Assembly (NCBI GenBank): GCA_035771175.1
Contig: CM069597.1
Coordinates: forward strand, 7,847,001 to 7,911,000
Direction: 5' to 3'
Origin: Paratinospora sagittata
Lineage: Eukaryota; Streptophyta; Magnoliopsida; Ranunculales; Menispermaceae
Length of the DNA stretch: 64,000 bases
Numbering within the stretch: position 1 is the first letter of the stretch; every line of letters starts with the position of its first letter. The position numbers and the translations under genes were made by a program. Positions 22,067 to 34,144 of this stretch are shown one piece after another. The notes under the pieces are model-generated. The model was given only the letters and a program-made list of their open reading frames with translations, searched no databases and had not been told where the DNA came from.

Positions 22067-22435
22067 ATATGGTGTTCATCAATTCTTCATATGTGACTTT
22101 GCAAAAGATATTATTATAGGTTTATAGGAGTAGTCCAAATTCTTACGTGCCACTTTACAACAATAGATATCATCCCTTTTTATTTCCCTATTATCATCTT
22201 GCTTTTAATATTTATCTTCTTAATTGTCTTTCATCTTCTTGCTATATTTCGAATTATTAGTGAACCAAAAGCTTTAGCTTTAACATTAAAATATTTTTGA
22301 CCTTGTCATTGGACTATATATTATATAAATAAGATAGTTCCAGCAATAGTTTTTCTAACTTTAGTGATCAAAATCAGAAAATCAATAGATCAAAATCTAA
22401 TATATGAATCTTCTCAAAAAAAAAAAATTTAATAT
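22067..22435. other. Junction DNA between LINE fragment and pararetrovirus
   Basis: AT-rich and without coding homology. It should contain the left integration breakpoint of the pararetrovirus. I see no tRNA-Met primer-binding sequence here, which a caulimovirid leader would normally carry. Confidence 0.4.
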
Positions 22436-22597
22436 ATGAACAAATTTGAAAACTATACCATAGAACAATTAAGTGAATTAAAATATTTAATTCAAATTAG
22501 AATAGCTAAATTATAACGTAAGCTTGCAGAAATATATCAAACTTTAGACTTAATAATTAAATCTAACAATTCTGTACCTCAATCTTTAACAAATTAA
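22436..22597 (+). pseudogene. Pararetrovirus small ORF, N-terminal
   Basis: The ATG at 22436 opens a frame beginning Met-Asn-Lys-Phe-Glu-Asn with heptad-like Leu/Ile spacing. TAA interrupts it at 22514, and it resumes in the same frame to TAA at 22595. Its position and coiled-coil character resemble the small virion-associated proteins of caulimovirids; sequence alone cannot confirm this. Confidence 0.4.
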
Positions 22598-22686
22598 ATA
22601 GTAGAAATAAATGCCTAGCACAAATCTCTAGTGACTTAAACAAGATAAGAAATAGTATTCTAGATAAAATTAATAAATAAAAACAT

Positions 22687-23145
22687 ATGCAAAATTCTAC
22701 CTACTTGGAAACTCATAACTTTACATCCATAAATTACTTAGACTTAGAACTTTCTAATCATAAAAAGACAAAAACAAATCTCAAAGAAGGCTTTAAAATT
22801 ACGTGCAACTTTTCTAGCGAAAAACACCAACTACATACTGAAGAAAATACTCAATTAAATAGTATAGTAGATTTACTTATTAATATTAGTCAAAATTTAG
22901 AGCATAATTTAGAAAGAAATACTAGAGGAATTATTGATCTAGTAGACGGAGTAGAAAAAATAAAAATACAAACATTACAAACTAATCTAGACTATATTAA
23001 ATCAATAATAAATAATCTAAGTATAAATCTTAACAACATCCCACATAAACAAGAATTTAGAAAACTATTTTCAAATAAAACACATAATCAAGTAGATACA
23101 GAAAATCATAGACTATTACAAAATATATTATTTGAACTAGAATGA
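22687..23145 (+). CDS. Pararetrovirus small ORF 2, uncharacterised
   Basis: A 152-codon frame from ATG 22687 to 23145. It is Asn/Lys/Ile-rich, with a Leu/Ile-periodic centre (residues about 55-115) likely to form a coiled coil. It is intact, unlike its neighbours. Position before the MP-CP polyprotein fits a small structural or accessory viral protein. I do not recognise a family. Confidence 0.5.
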   Translation: MQNSTYLETHNFTSINYLDLELSNHKKTKTNLKEGFKITCNFSSEKHQLHTEENTQLNSIVDLLINISQNLEHNLERNTRGIIDLVDGVEKIKIQTLQTNLDYIKSIINNLSINLNNIPHKQEFRKLFSNKTHNQVDTENHRLLQNILFELE

Positions 23146-23652
23146 TTAAACGAAATACAAAAAAACAACAAAAATAATTAGCTAAAATCTGGAAAATAGT
23201 TAGTGAATAAGCCACCAAAAATAATTAAATAAATATTATTATAATTATAAACATAAATATAATAGTCCACATAAGCATATTAGTTATTCATAAGTCTAAT
23301 AGATAATAGTCATACAGATAGTAGTTACATCTAGTTTCTAATAGATACTAGTCAAAGAGAGCTTAGTCATATTTATTCGTCAACATCACCATATCTATTG
23401 TTTCAACATAGACAATAAATGTTTTTACTTTTATACCTTAGTGTAGTAATAATTTACCAAATTGTTGTAATACGCATCTACGTAGTCATATTGAAATATA
23501 ATTACTATAAGACAAACAAGAAAGAGAAAGTGAATGAGCAGTAATCTTTTCCTGCAAGAAGCATTAAAAACAGTAAAAGAAATAGTACCAAAAATAGACC
23601 TATAGGTTTTAGCAATATACAATTTCACACCAAGAGCAACTTAATCCCACAG
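23146..23652. other. Non-coding or decayed pararetroviral stretch
   Basis: All frames are broken. The repeated ATAGTCA/AGATA(C/A)TAGTCA motifs at 23285-23365 look like short tandem degeneration. Nothing else can be supported. Confidence 0.3.
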
Positions 23653-23928
23653 TGTCAAGCTAATACCATAATTCAACTAATACTGCAATTAAGCAATAGA
23701 TTAGAATTATTAAAAGAAAAGTTAACAAAATTAAGTTATATAATTAAAGCAAAATAAATAACTATAGAAATAATTAGTGAAGATAAAGTTAAAATACTTG
23801 ATGATCAATTAGAAAATTTAATTAAAAAGGTTATAACACTATATAAAAAATATAAACAACCTGAAAATTTAACACAACCAATTAGCGATATTTTAGGACC
23901 AAAAAGAATATGGAAAACAAAATATTAG
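23653..23928 (+). pseudogene. Pararetrovirus coiled-coil ORF fragment
   Basis: A 92-codon window, open except for one TAA near 23755, has strong heptads (NRLELLKEKLTKLSYII; then DDQLENLIKKVITLYKKY). It ends in a TAG that overlaps the start of the next frame (ATG 23910). The overlap suggests compact viral ORF packing. Confidence 0.45.
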
Positions 23929-26130
23929 TAAGTGAAAAAAATAATTTAATAGAAAAAGTTAGAAACATGTTAAATATTAACACAAAAGGTAAAGAAATAA
24001 TAGAAAGAACTGAAAACTTAGTACTTGAAACAGAAGCAGATAAAATCTTAGAATAAGGATTTAATAAAATTAAAAAGAAAAATCTTTATAATTATAATTT
24101 CAAAGATAAAATTAATAATGGAATATATATTTATAAAGAAGAATAAAAAATAGTTGTAGTAAATAAACGTGAAAGTATAACATTAATAAGTCCACAAGCT
24201 AAAGAAAAATTGTTACAAGAAAAATATTCTAATATACATATAGGAGTAGTAATGATAGGAGTAATAAGTTAAACTAGAGAAAGACTAAATACAAAAGCTC
24301 ATTTATATTTATATGACGAAAGATTTAGTGATTATGAACAAACTCAAATTGCAAGTGCAGAATTAGATTTAAGAAAAATAAAATAACATGCAGTAGTAGG
24401 ATGTTTACTTAACATAGATATAGATGTACGAGAATTTGTAGAAAATATAAAATTAAGTGTACAAACTAAAGGATTTAAAATGAATAGTAAATTCAAGAAT
24501 ATTAGATTAAAAATATTCATAGTAGGAAATCTCTATGAGAATTATTATAAAAGATTTAAATTCGTAAGTAAAAATCTAGTAGATTGCTTTCAAAGCCTGC
24601 ATGTCAATATGATAATACTACAAAAATTAACTTATAGTCAACTTAATGGATTAGAATAGCAACTACCACCCTTAGAACCTGAAAAAAGTATTGAACACCC
24701 TGAACAAAATAGAATATATAAGAATAGAAATAATCAAACTGCATAAAGATTTACTAATTATAAAAGAATAAAAAATCCAGAAATAATAGAAGAAGAAGAA
24801 AATGAAATTAGTATGTTAGAATATGAAATTAATAAAATAGAAATTATTAGAACTAATAGGAATCAAATAATAGATGAAAAATTTGAAAATCCCACTAAAT
24901 TTATGACAGAAGAAGAACTTGAAGAATTGTGTAATGGTGACTATACAAATGATGAAATAGATGAAATCTTAGCTAGAAAATTAAATTTAGAATTATTTAA
25001 TATAAATATAGAACAACATTATAATGAAATATTTATAGGAGAAGCTAAAATAGAAGAAGGTGAAAGTAGTAAAAACGTACTAGAACCAATAATAGAACCT
25101 ACAACTATAGAAACTTATTTTAATAATAGAGAAAAATACAAGCTACAAAAATTAGAATATAAAGAGGCAGAAAGAATATTTAACTCAAAAAATAGATTAG
25201 AAGGATTTGAAAAAGAGGATAAATCTCAAGACTTAATAATCTTAAGCCTACACAAGATTAATCCAAAAGATTGAAAAAAATAATTTAAAAATTGGGAAGG
25301 AAATTTAATTAGAAAATCAATGGGAGACCTTCCAAACATAGTTGATCCAAAATATAAATTATTATATTTAGAAAGTACTATAGGATTTCAAGAAAAACAA
25401 ATATATATGGGATGAAGAAGACATTGTGAAGAACATGAAAAAAAATTATTAGATGATTTTGATACAAATATTATAGTTCTTAGTTTTATAGACTTAATAA
25501 GTAAATTAATTTTAGGAATAGGATATGATAGACAAGATGAATCATTAACACCAATAAATGTCATTAGAAATCTAGAACAACTAAAAAATTGTGATTTACA
25601 ATATTTTGATGACTATACTAGTACGTTTAATAACTATTGGAGTCAAATAGGAGACTCTTTTAATAAAGACTTAATAATGAAATATGTTACTAATTACCAT
25701 GAGCTTTAAGAGAAAATTATATGAATAAACTAGACAATGGTTTCAAGAAAATCAAGATAAAGGATATAGAACTGCATTAGCACCATTAATAGAATTAGTA
25801 AGAATGAAAATTAAAGATTATTGTATAACAGAAAAAGTAAGAAAACAAACTAAACAAAGCTTTAATAAAATGTGTAATAATATATTTGAAGTACCAACAT
25901 TTGGCTATAATAAAAGAAAACCATATAAAACAAAAAGAAAGAAAAAATCATATAATACAAAACATAAGAAATTTTATAAAAGAAATTTTATAAGATACAA
26001 TAAACCCAAAATAAGAGAAAAGGCTTGAAAAACATTTAGAAAAGGAAAAAGAATAGTGAGAAAAACTTGTAAATATTTTTTATGTGGAAAAAAGGTCATA
26101 CAAAACCCAATTGTCTTGAAAGAAACAATA
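23910..26130 (+). pseudogene. Pararetrovirus polyprotein, movement- and coat-protein part, broken
   Basis: From ATG 23910 the first ~50 codons end at TAA (about 24054). The next block (24170-24600) carries the HIGVVMIGVIS motif typical of caulimovirid movement proteins, which act in cell-to-cell spread through plasmodesmata. An acidic linker follows (24780-25275, open as a 153-codon frame). A coat-protein-like region then ends in a very Lys/Arg-rich segment (25900-26030) and a Cys/His zinc knuckle (about 26068-26115). The zinc knuckle is split by a frameshift: its first Cys pair and its His/last Cys lie in different frames. Stops occur throughout, so no product is expected. Confidence 0.75.
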
Positions 26131-28278
26131 TAAAAGCAAATATATTAGAAGAATTACCAGATTTTTTTGAAGAAGATATAGTTAATATAGAAATGCTAAA
26201 CTCCGATGATGAAGTATACATAGATAGTGATACTAGTAATAGCGAAGAAGAATATAATAATTTAGAAAAATCAGATAATAAAGAATTATATGATAATTTT
26301 TATGTAATTCAAGAAGTATTTAAAATAGGAAGTGAATTAATTAACATTGAAACAAAATTAGTTTTTAAAAATAAAACATCAAAAGTATTAGCTATGGTAG
26401 ATACAGGAGCAAATAAAAATATAATACATGAAAGTATAGTACCTATAGAAGATAGAAATAAATTAAAAATGCCAATTAACATAGGACAATTTGATGGAAA
26501 ACAAATACTAATAACAGAATGTATAACTAATATTACTATTATAATAAATAATGAAAAACATACTTTACCTCACACATTTATTACTAACACCCCTTGTAGG
26601 TATAAATTTATATTAGGATTAAATTTCTTAATCGGAAATAATGGTGGATTTTTCATAAGTGCAAATGGAATATATTTCTTTAAAAAGTTAACTTTTGTCC
26701 AACCTAAATATGAGACTACTATAGTACCCTATACAAAACCTATCAATGCAATAAGATAAATCTACAATGATAATTTAGTAGAAGAAATTAATAGTATAGG
26801 TAATGACTACAAAAATATTCAAGAAGAATTAGAAGTACGTGAATATTTAGAAGAAGTTTTAAACATAGAGCCATCAAATATTTCTTTAAATACAAATTTA
26901 CCCATCAATATCAATAATTTAATAAATCAATTAGAAGAAGAAGGAATAATTGGAGAAAACCCAACAATTAGTAAAACACATCCTTATAACATTGAAATAG
27001 TAAACAAAGAATTAAAAATAGATGATGCAGATTTAACATATAGTTTAGAAGAGAGGAAAGATATAAAATATCATATTAATGAATTATTAAATCTAAAAAT
27101 TATAAAACCAAGTAGAAGTAAACATAAAAGCCCTGCTTTTAATAGTAAAAAATTATAGTGAAATAAAAAGAGGAAAAAGTAGAATGGTTATAAATTATAA
27201 AAGATTAAATGATAATACGTATGATAATAGCTATAAAATTCCTTATAAAGATGAATTATTAAATAATATACAAAATTCAACATATTTCTCTAAAGTCTAA
27301 ACTAGATTGTAAAAGTGGATATTGGTAAATACAACTAGCAGAAGAATCCATTCCTTGGACGACATTTACTTGTTCAGAAGGATTATTTGAATGGTTAATA
27401 ATGTCTTTTGGACTAAAAAACGCACCATCTATATTTTAAGAACGGATGGATAAAATATTTAAACCATATTCACATTTTTGTATAGTTTACATAGATGATA
27501 TTCTCATTTATAGCAAAAATATAATAAGTCATATTTATCATGTAGAACAAATATTAGAAGCCTTAAGAAAACACAAAATTGTTATAAGCAAAAAGAAAAT
27601 GAAATTATTTAAAGAACAAATTGATTTCTTAGGAATAAATATAGATAGAGGAAAAGTTAAATTACAACCTCATATAATAACAAAAATAATAGATTTTCCT
27701 GATAAAATCGAAGAAACCAAATAACTTTAAAAAACTTTAGGATTATTAAATTATGGTAGAAAATTTATTTCTGACTTAAGTAGATTAGTTGACCCTTTAT
27801 ATAATAAGCTAAAAAAGAATGGTCAAAAATATTTCAATAAAGAAAATGTTAAGCTAGTACAAAAAATTAGAGAAATAATAAAAAATGTTAAACCTCTAGC
27901 TTTACTACTAGATAATTTTTATAAAACAATACAAATAGACGCTAGTAGTATAGGATGAGGAGCAATTTTAATCTAAAAATCAGAAGAAAATAGCTCTTTT
28001 AAATTAGAAGAAATATTAGGAATAATAAGAGCTTTAAATGCTTTTCATATATATATATTCAAAATGATACTTTTACTATTAGAACAGATTGCAACAATAT
28101 TATAGAATTCTATAAAAAATAAAAAAATAAAAACTTTTTAAAGAAAAATTCATTTAGTAGTAAACGATGGATATAATTTCTTGATGCAATACGAGGTGGA
28201 TGATATAAAGCAAAATTCGAGCATGTTAAATGTAACAATAATTATATAGCAGATTTTTTTATTGCGTATAATTTCTAA
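26082..28278 (+). pseudogene. Pararetrovirus polyprotein, protease-RT-RNase H part, broken
   Basis: A 225-codon open segment (26082-26759) holds the aspartic protease signature VDTGANKNIIH near 26398. RT follows, with blocks of the FSKV-to-GYW kind split by shifts at 27170-27330 and the polymerase active-site motif IVYIDDILIYS at about 27482-27512. An RNase H-like region (27930-28278) starts with an IDASS motif and is cut by a Trp-to-TGA change at about 27957. The frame ends at TAA 28276. RT and RNase H copy the viral RNA to DNA in the cytoplasm; this copy cannot. Confidence 0.82.
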
Positions 28279-28298
28279 TTAATTATTTTATTTTACAG

Positions 28299-29822
28299 AT
28301 ACAAAAATCAAATAGAAGCCCAAGTATTCAACATGAGCCTATACAATTTGGGTTCTACAGATTATAACCTTATCCTGGAAAAGTCTTTTGTCCAATAGTA
28401 AATATAGTTGGAAAAATAAAATTAGAACAAAAATGTCTTTTAAATAATATTTGGACTTTTAAAAATGATAAAAATTGTTTTGCCGATATTTTAAATGCAT
28501 TAGCTCATTATTTTTCAACTAATAATAAATATGAATATTATGCAATTTTTGAAGGTCATAATAGAGGTATTTTTAATACATCGCAACAAGTTTTAGAAAA
28601 ATATAAAAAATCATGAAAAAACTAGTAATAGAGGTTATATTTCTTTTGATAAAGCTAAAGAGGCTTTAGATTTTTATATTTCAAATCTTAGCAAGTTATA
28701 TCCAGTCGTCAAGATAGAAGGCAAATCATCTACAAAAGGTGAGATTTTAGAATTCATGCATGGATATCATGAACTTAGCAGTGAAAAATTAGCTTGAAAA
28801 ATGTACAAAGTAAACTAGATACTTTGCAAAAAAAAATAGTCATGAAACTAGCGGTAGTTCAAAAGATTCATAGTCTTGAAAATCTAGCAGTAAACTAGAA
28901 TTTTATAATAAGCCTTTTACACCACTTAGATTTATTTTAGATAGATTTGATGAAAATATAAAAGAACATATTTATAATTTAGCTCAAAAACATAGTTTTC
29001 AAAGGCAGGAATTTATTGTCTAATTTCCCATGGACTCTGCTAAAATGCATCAATTTTATTATGGAACTAGTTATGAGTGAGACTGTCATCATAGTAAAAA
29101 ATTAGTATGCAAAAATAAATTAGAAAGTATTGATGACAGAACTCGAAAACAAAATTGTACATGTACTTTAGTGTATAGTATATGTAAAATAAATTTAAAT
29201 CTAGAGAGAGAAATATTAAAATAACTTTTAAAGGAGAAGAAATAGAGCTCGACCCTCAATTATTATTGGATTATGGATTGGTCAATCAAATCATCTTCAC
29301 CGATCCAGACTAGACAGATATATTTGGCAGAAAATTTGCAGGAGCAGTTCTACAAGTCTTCTTTAGATATCAGTATGTGGAGGTCATTATTAATTCCAAA
29401 CCACCAGAATGGACAAAAACTGGAAGTATCATACTGGCTTAAGACAAGATAGTATTAAACGGTCACGACAACAATATGAGGATCTTAAGATATGATCAAC
29501 CTTGGGTCTGTGATCGATCAATTAGAAAACAGATTCTGCACTGGAGAGCAAGAGTCATTGGTACGAATTTTTGGCTAGAAGAACTGACGGAAAATCATAC
29601 ATTAATTACTGAAGATTTTATTCAGAAGATTTACTGTGAAGAAAGATTTTATGAGATTCCGTTTCTGTCAAAGACTCATTGTCAGTCATTAGTGGACAAA
29701 TATAAAGTCGAATTCTACAGAGATGAGGATGCTGATGAAGAAGATAACGATGAAGATTATGAATGGTGGGAAAATCTTGACGAGATAGAACTCCATAATG
29801 TTGAAAATATGATGGAAGGATA
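28299..29822 (+). pseudogene. Pararetrovirus 3' ORF with viroplasmin-like domain (TAV-like), broken
   Basis: The frame after 28298 lacks a nearby ATG. A segment at 28525-28690 matches the viroplasmin pattern (YYAIFEGHNRGIF, then FDKAKEALDFY) found in caulimovirid transactivator/inclusion-body proteins and in some RNases H1. The block is split by TGA at 28614 and a shift. The 3' part (29476-29822) is open: it is Trp/Arg-rich, then strongly acidic (DEDADEEDNDEDYEWW) at its end. In caulimovirids this protein promotes translation of the polycistronic RNA and builds inclusion bodies; here that role is inferred only from the domain. Confidence 0.65.
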
Positions 29823-30080
29823 AGACAGTTGAACAACTGCAGTTCTATCAAGCATACGACGTGTCCACAATCCTTTCTTCTTTAGTAAAAGTAAATAGTA
29901 AATATTTGTAGTACTTGTACGTGTCAAAATTAAGTAATTTGTCTTATTAGCAATGTGTCCTAATAGTAATAAATAAAGTGATGAGGTGGCATGAGAAGGT
30001 GGCATAAATGAATAATAATTTTAAATAATTGTTAGTTACTATTAACAGATGTGAATTTGCTTGAAGACCGTAGGATTGTC

Positions 30081-30242
30081 TATAAATAAACGTTGAAGGC
30101 ATAACCAGGGGCATAACAATAGAGAAGAGTTCGGAGTATCTCTTTTGCATGCACTGTCTTATCATTGAAAGTCGATCTTTCCAAAGTTTGTTTAAGAGTG
30201 TACAAAATAGCAATGTAAGTATGTTCAAATACTATGAATAAA
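30081..30242 (+). promoter_or_regulatory. Pararetroviral TATA box and poly(A) signal
   Basis: TATAAATA at 30081-30088 is followed by AATAAA at 30237-30242, about 155 bp downstream. Caulimovirid genomes have a single strong promoter whose transcript starts a little upstream of the poly(A) signal, giving a terminally redundant genomic RNA. The spacing and location after the last ORF fit this. Confidence 0.6.
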
Positions 30243-30619
30243 GTTTATTTTGTTGTAAATTTAGCCAATGCTTATTTTATTCTCCTTTTTATTTTAGTAA
30301 TTTTATACTGTATTAGTTATTTGTGTGGATATAGAAGAAAGTAATTATCAAATATAGTATTACTTGTAGCAAAAATATAGCAATTAAAAGTTAATTTTGT
30401 AGTGTATTTGGGGTAAGGCACGAAGGAAAAAGATGAAACTATAAACAAAAATAATGTCTTAATAGTAAAAGATCTTTAGTTTGGTTTTGTCTGGTCCAAA
30501 ATAAGTTGTATAGTGTTTGACAAGAACAAAATAGTAAGTCTGTTGGCCAAGTTCTGCCGTTTGAAGCCGTTGATAGGCGTGTTGGCTAGTATTGACGTGT
30601 CAGACATGAATTGTTTTGT
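30243..30619. other. AT-rich junction 3' of the pararetrovirus
   Basis: No coding homology. It could hold viral leader sequence or flanking DNA; the right integration breakpoint should lie within it. No tRNA-Met PBS is visible. Confidence 0.35.
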
Positions 30620-30853
30620 TGAACATTATATAACTGATTAAATTTGGCTTAATCTCAACACGACTCTATCTTGCAGAGCCCAACAACTTTAATTTATGGC
30701 TTGGATAGCAATGGCTTTGTGGAGAATTTGGAATAATCAACAACACTTAGTCTCAATTTGTTGAATTCATGAAATATTATCAAAGTCAGGATTTAAATTC
30801 TCTCGCCAGATGCAATCCAGGAAGCTCAATCTATGGAGAACTCAGAGCTCAAG
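30620..30853 (+). pseudogene. LINE fragment between zf-RVT and RNase H
   Basis: The MAWIAMALWRIWNNQQ segment (30696-30743) matches the Trp-rich linker that follows zf-RVT in plant LINEs (an I-x-W-x-L-W-x-x-R-N pattern). Gypsy-B cuts it off at 30854. It is probably part of the same LINE as 21317-22066 and 39780-40280. Confidence 0.5.
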
Positions 30854-31949
30854 TGTAATACCCTAGGTTTGCACAAAAAAAAAAAATTGTTACGGCAGAC
30901 ATGCCCGAACGTTCGGACGCCATTTTTCCTATTTAAGAACCCCTCCCCCTCTCCTCATTTCTCACACCAAAAATCACTCCTCGTGATTTTCCTTCTCTCT
31001 TTTACTCATTTTGAGTTTTTGTCTTCTCTTTTAAGACTCTCTTTCCGAGACTCTCCGTGCGATGCAACGCGGTTCTGCCCTGGGGAAGGCGCCAGTTTTC
31101 AAAGGAGTTTTTATCTAAAGGTGGGGAACGAAACATAGGTTTGTGTGTATTATAACTTTTATTAAATTTTACATTCATTTATCATTATGTCTACTATTAA
31201 TTTACACTGCATTATTGCGTATAATGTCATACTGTCATACTTATGCCTGTATATTTGGAGTTCATGTATTACAGTTATGCTGGATTAGTGGTCAATCTGA
31301 CTCAGTCTTGTCCTCAATAACTTTAAATAGTGAACGGGAGACAGGGTGCTGCTCTAGACGATTGGTATTTAAGTAGACCTCGTGTCTCACCTCTCAACTG
31401 GAGACTGATCTGGTTGGTCTTATTTGAAAACTATCAGCTTATACAAGTAATACTGAATGTCCTCACCTTGCACGTAGTGATACCGACCCTGATAAGGGTT
31501 ACTAGACGTTGCCAAATCCTGTCTAAATGTTAAGTAAATACCGGACCAGTTCATGCATGGGCATCATACATAGCACCACCTAGTGACGTATGTGGTTTAT
31601 GATTCATAAAATAGTTAGAAGCGATGCTCGCTATTCATTATATTTCTTTGGAGTGGGACGTACAATGAGAACCTAGCTACTCTTGGGGAGGGACATCTGT
31701 ACGTGAATTCAGAGTGTCGTTATTGAGGAGGGACGTACAATGAGAACCCGGCTACTCCTGGGGAGGGACATTTGTACATGAACTCAGGCGATGTACAGTC
31801 ATCAAACCAATACGAGACGTTGTCATGTATACATACATATTGAATTGATTATGATGTTCTGATGTGTATTTAAGATATTTGATTATGAAATTTGTTTTAT
31901 TAATTGTTATATTCACGAACTATTTTACCCACTGAGCGTGTAGCTCACC
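30854..31949 (+). repeat. Gypsy-B 5' LTR, 3'-truncated
   Basis: It begins TGTAATACCCTAGG with one U3 palindrome (30902-30921) and a TATA-like TATTTAAG (30930-30937). It tracks the 3' LTR until CACTGAGCGTGTAGCTCACC, then jumps into ORF1 sequence. The last ~260 bp and the PBS are missing, so the element can no longer prime reverse transcription. Confidence 0.92.
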
Positions 31950-33385
31950 ACAAAAGTTGAGGGTCACGTTTCTTACAACTTGATGAAATCCTTCTACGAA
32001 GCCATGAATTGCGTAGGACTTCAAAAAGATGGGATCAACCCTGTTTTGGAGACAACGGTCAGGGGAACGAAGATTTCTATCAACGTCGAAGTTATTGCGC
32101 GACTTATGGAGATTCTGATTGAAGATAGAATCATTGATCCACACGAACCCCAAACAGTTGCAGAGATCGCGGAGTCCAACGAACAGTTGTTCAATTCCCT
32201 CGCCAAAAACCCGTACACCCAATAGACATACGCTCACCTCTCAACCAATCTCCTTAAACCACCTCTTGCCGGCCTTAGAAAGATCGTATTCGGCAACATC
32301 TTGCCGAAAAAGATGACTAGAGGTGCTATGTCAAGAGCTCAACTTTTTGTGCTATACTGTATAGAGAAAAAAATTAAGGTCTCACTACCTCACATCATCA
32401 TTCAACAAATGTTACGGGTGATTCAAAACCCTTTAAGAAAGGAACTCTTCGGCTACGGAGTCTTGATCATGAGGATGCTATACGAGGCAAACATCAACAC
32501 TTTTGATGAGTCTTCGAAGTAGATCACTGAGGCGGTTACAACAGCTTCTATCTTCAAGACATTTGTCATAAGTGGAGGGGTAACTGACGAGGAAGTATTT
32601 TGCGCGACTTTAGGAGGAAATGGCGAAAAAATTAGAGACGAAAATGGACGTTACCGAAAAAGTCGACGCAAAATCCTGTTAGGGAGGTACCAAATAACGA
32701 GCAAAACCAGAACCCTACGTCAGAGCCAGCCTCAAATAATGATCCAACTGAGCACCTATTCTCTGAGGAAGATTTATTTGCCAACCTAAATCAACTTCAA
32801 CCAAATCAGGATAGACAAGAAGTTTCAGCAAATCCACCTTCCTGCAACATGCCAACTCAAGACAATACTACGTACCAAAGGTTTACAACTCCTGAAGTAC
32901 CGTATCAGCCCGTTCCACAAGTTCCTGTGAACCAACGACAACAAAACTTTGTGACACCACATCTTGAAAGACAGGATATCCCAATGAGCCCATGGTTTCA
33001 AGACTTTTCAACCCAAGCATATCCAAATGTTCAAGGGGTTCCAGTTAGGGAATCCCTGTACAGTTAAAACAACTACCCCACACCTATGAGTCAACAGTAC
33101 GACCAATACTTTCCACCAATGCCTATGACCTACCCTCCACCTATGGGATAGTCAACCCATCAACCATCGATGGGACAATCAACTAACCCATTCGAGCAGT
33201 TAAATGTGATAGTAGTTAGTATTGCTCGGATAAAGGAGACTCAAAATGCTTTGTTAACACGTATGCAAAACATCGAACAACGAGTAAATTCTCAACCTTC
33301 TTCTAGTAGACTTTCTGTGCCTAGCAGGAGGTCTAGAAGGAACTGTAGTGGGCAGGAAAATCAGGAACGATCACTAGCATTGTAA
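31950..33385 (+). pseudogene. Gypsy-B accessory ORF1, 5'-truncated and broken
   Basis: It starts mid-ORF1 at the KVEGHVSYN(L/F) block and proceeds through TTVRGTKISINVEVIARLMEI (32056-32120, frame then stopped by TAG at 32223) and LPHIIIQQMLRVIQNPLRKE (about 32380-32440). The Pro/Gln-rich segment (32849-33065) and the coiled, Ser/Arg-rich end (33170-33385) follow. It is collinear with ORF1 of Gypsy-C and D. Confidence 0.8.
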
Positions 33386-34144
33386 AAAAAATTTACTTTA
33401 TATATGAATGAAAAAATTTTGTTTAAGACTATCTTTTGTGGGCCGACTTACAACCATTTTTTCTTTCCATACCACTCCAAAGTTGGGACACAACAAAATT
33501 GGAGGATACTAAATAAAATATGGAAGTAAGAAAACCCACGACCTTGTGTGAAAAGAAACATTTGGAGAAAGTTGTATTACTAACATTATCACTAAGTTTA
33601 CACGGTATGGGACGAGTAAACTTGGACGATACTATTAGTATACTATTATTCAGCTGATGTTTTATAGAGGCCGTGTTCATACAATTTAACTTGGTTGACA
33701 CCCTTATTACCAAATTCATGTGGTATGGGACACGAATTTGGATAATAATCGAAAAGACTAAGTGAAAGAGTTTGAATACATAAGATTGCGATAGAACGTT
33801 AGATTAGGATACTTACCGAGAAAAATCTTATAATTTTTATGACTCGTATGGATTTTCAATGAAATATATATGTATGTTCACAAAAACCAGAACCAAAACA
33901 TTTGAAATACTTGCAAAGTTTTATACTTATTATATAAACATTCTAACCTTAATTTTACACCATCGCCAAACATACGAGGCACATAAGATTCTTTGATTCT
34001 CAACAAAAATCTTACACTATACTTAGAAAAATATGTGGTTTTTATATTACAGTATTCTCAAAATTGTTGCTAAGAATACCATAACATTATACTTGGCTAC
34101 AGTTTCCTAAATCATGGTTTTATCTTCTCATTGCCAGTGAGAAA
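33386..34144 (+). other. Gypsy-B spacer between ORF1 and gag, with phased repeats
   Basis: No long frame. It holds the same three spaced GGTATGGGAC...TTGGA..ATA repeats as Gypsy-C (near 33480, 33604 and 33721), the first partly decayed. The conservation of an untranslated ~750-bp block in three copies suggests a cis function for the element. Confidence 0.6.

Larger units (their letters stand above)
22436..30242 (+). other. Endogenous pararetrovirus (Caulimoviridae), about one genome unit, defective
   Basis: About 7.8 kb of strongly AT-rich sequence shows, in order: small coiled-coil ORFs, movement protein-like, coat protein with basic region and zinc knuckle, aspartic protease, RT, RNase H, a viroplasmin-like ORF, then a promoter and poly(A) signal. 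There is no integrase and no LTR, which separates it from retrotransposons. A fused MP-CP-PR-RT-RH polyprotein recalls petuvirus/florendovirus-type genomes; a downstream viroplasmin-type ORF recalls caulimo-, soymo- and solendo-type genomes. I cannot assign a genus. Every large ORF has stops or frameshifts, many being TGG-to-TGA, so this copy is inert. Confidence 0.85.
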
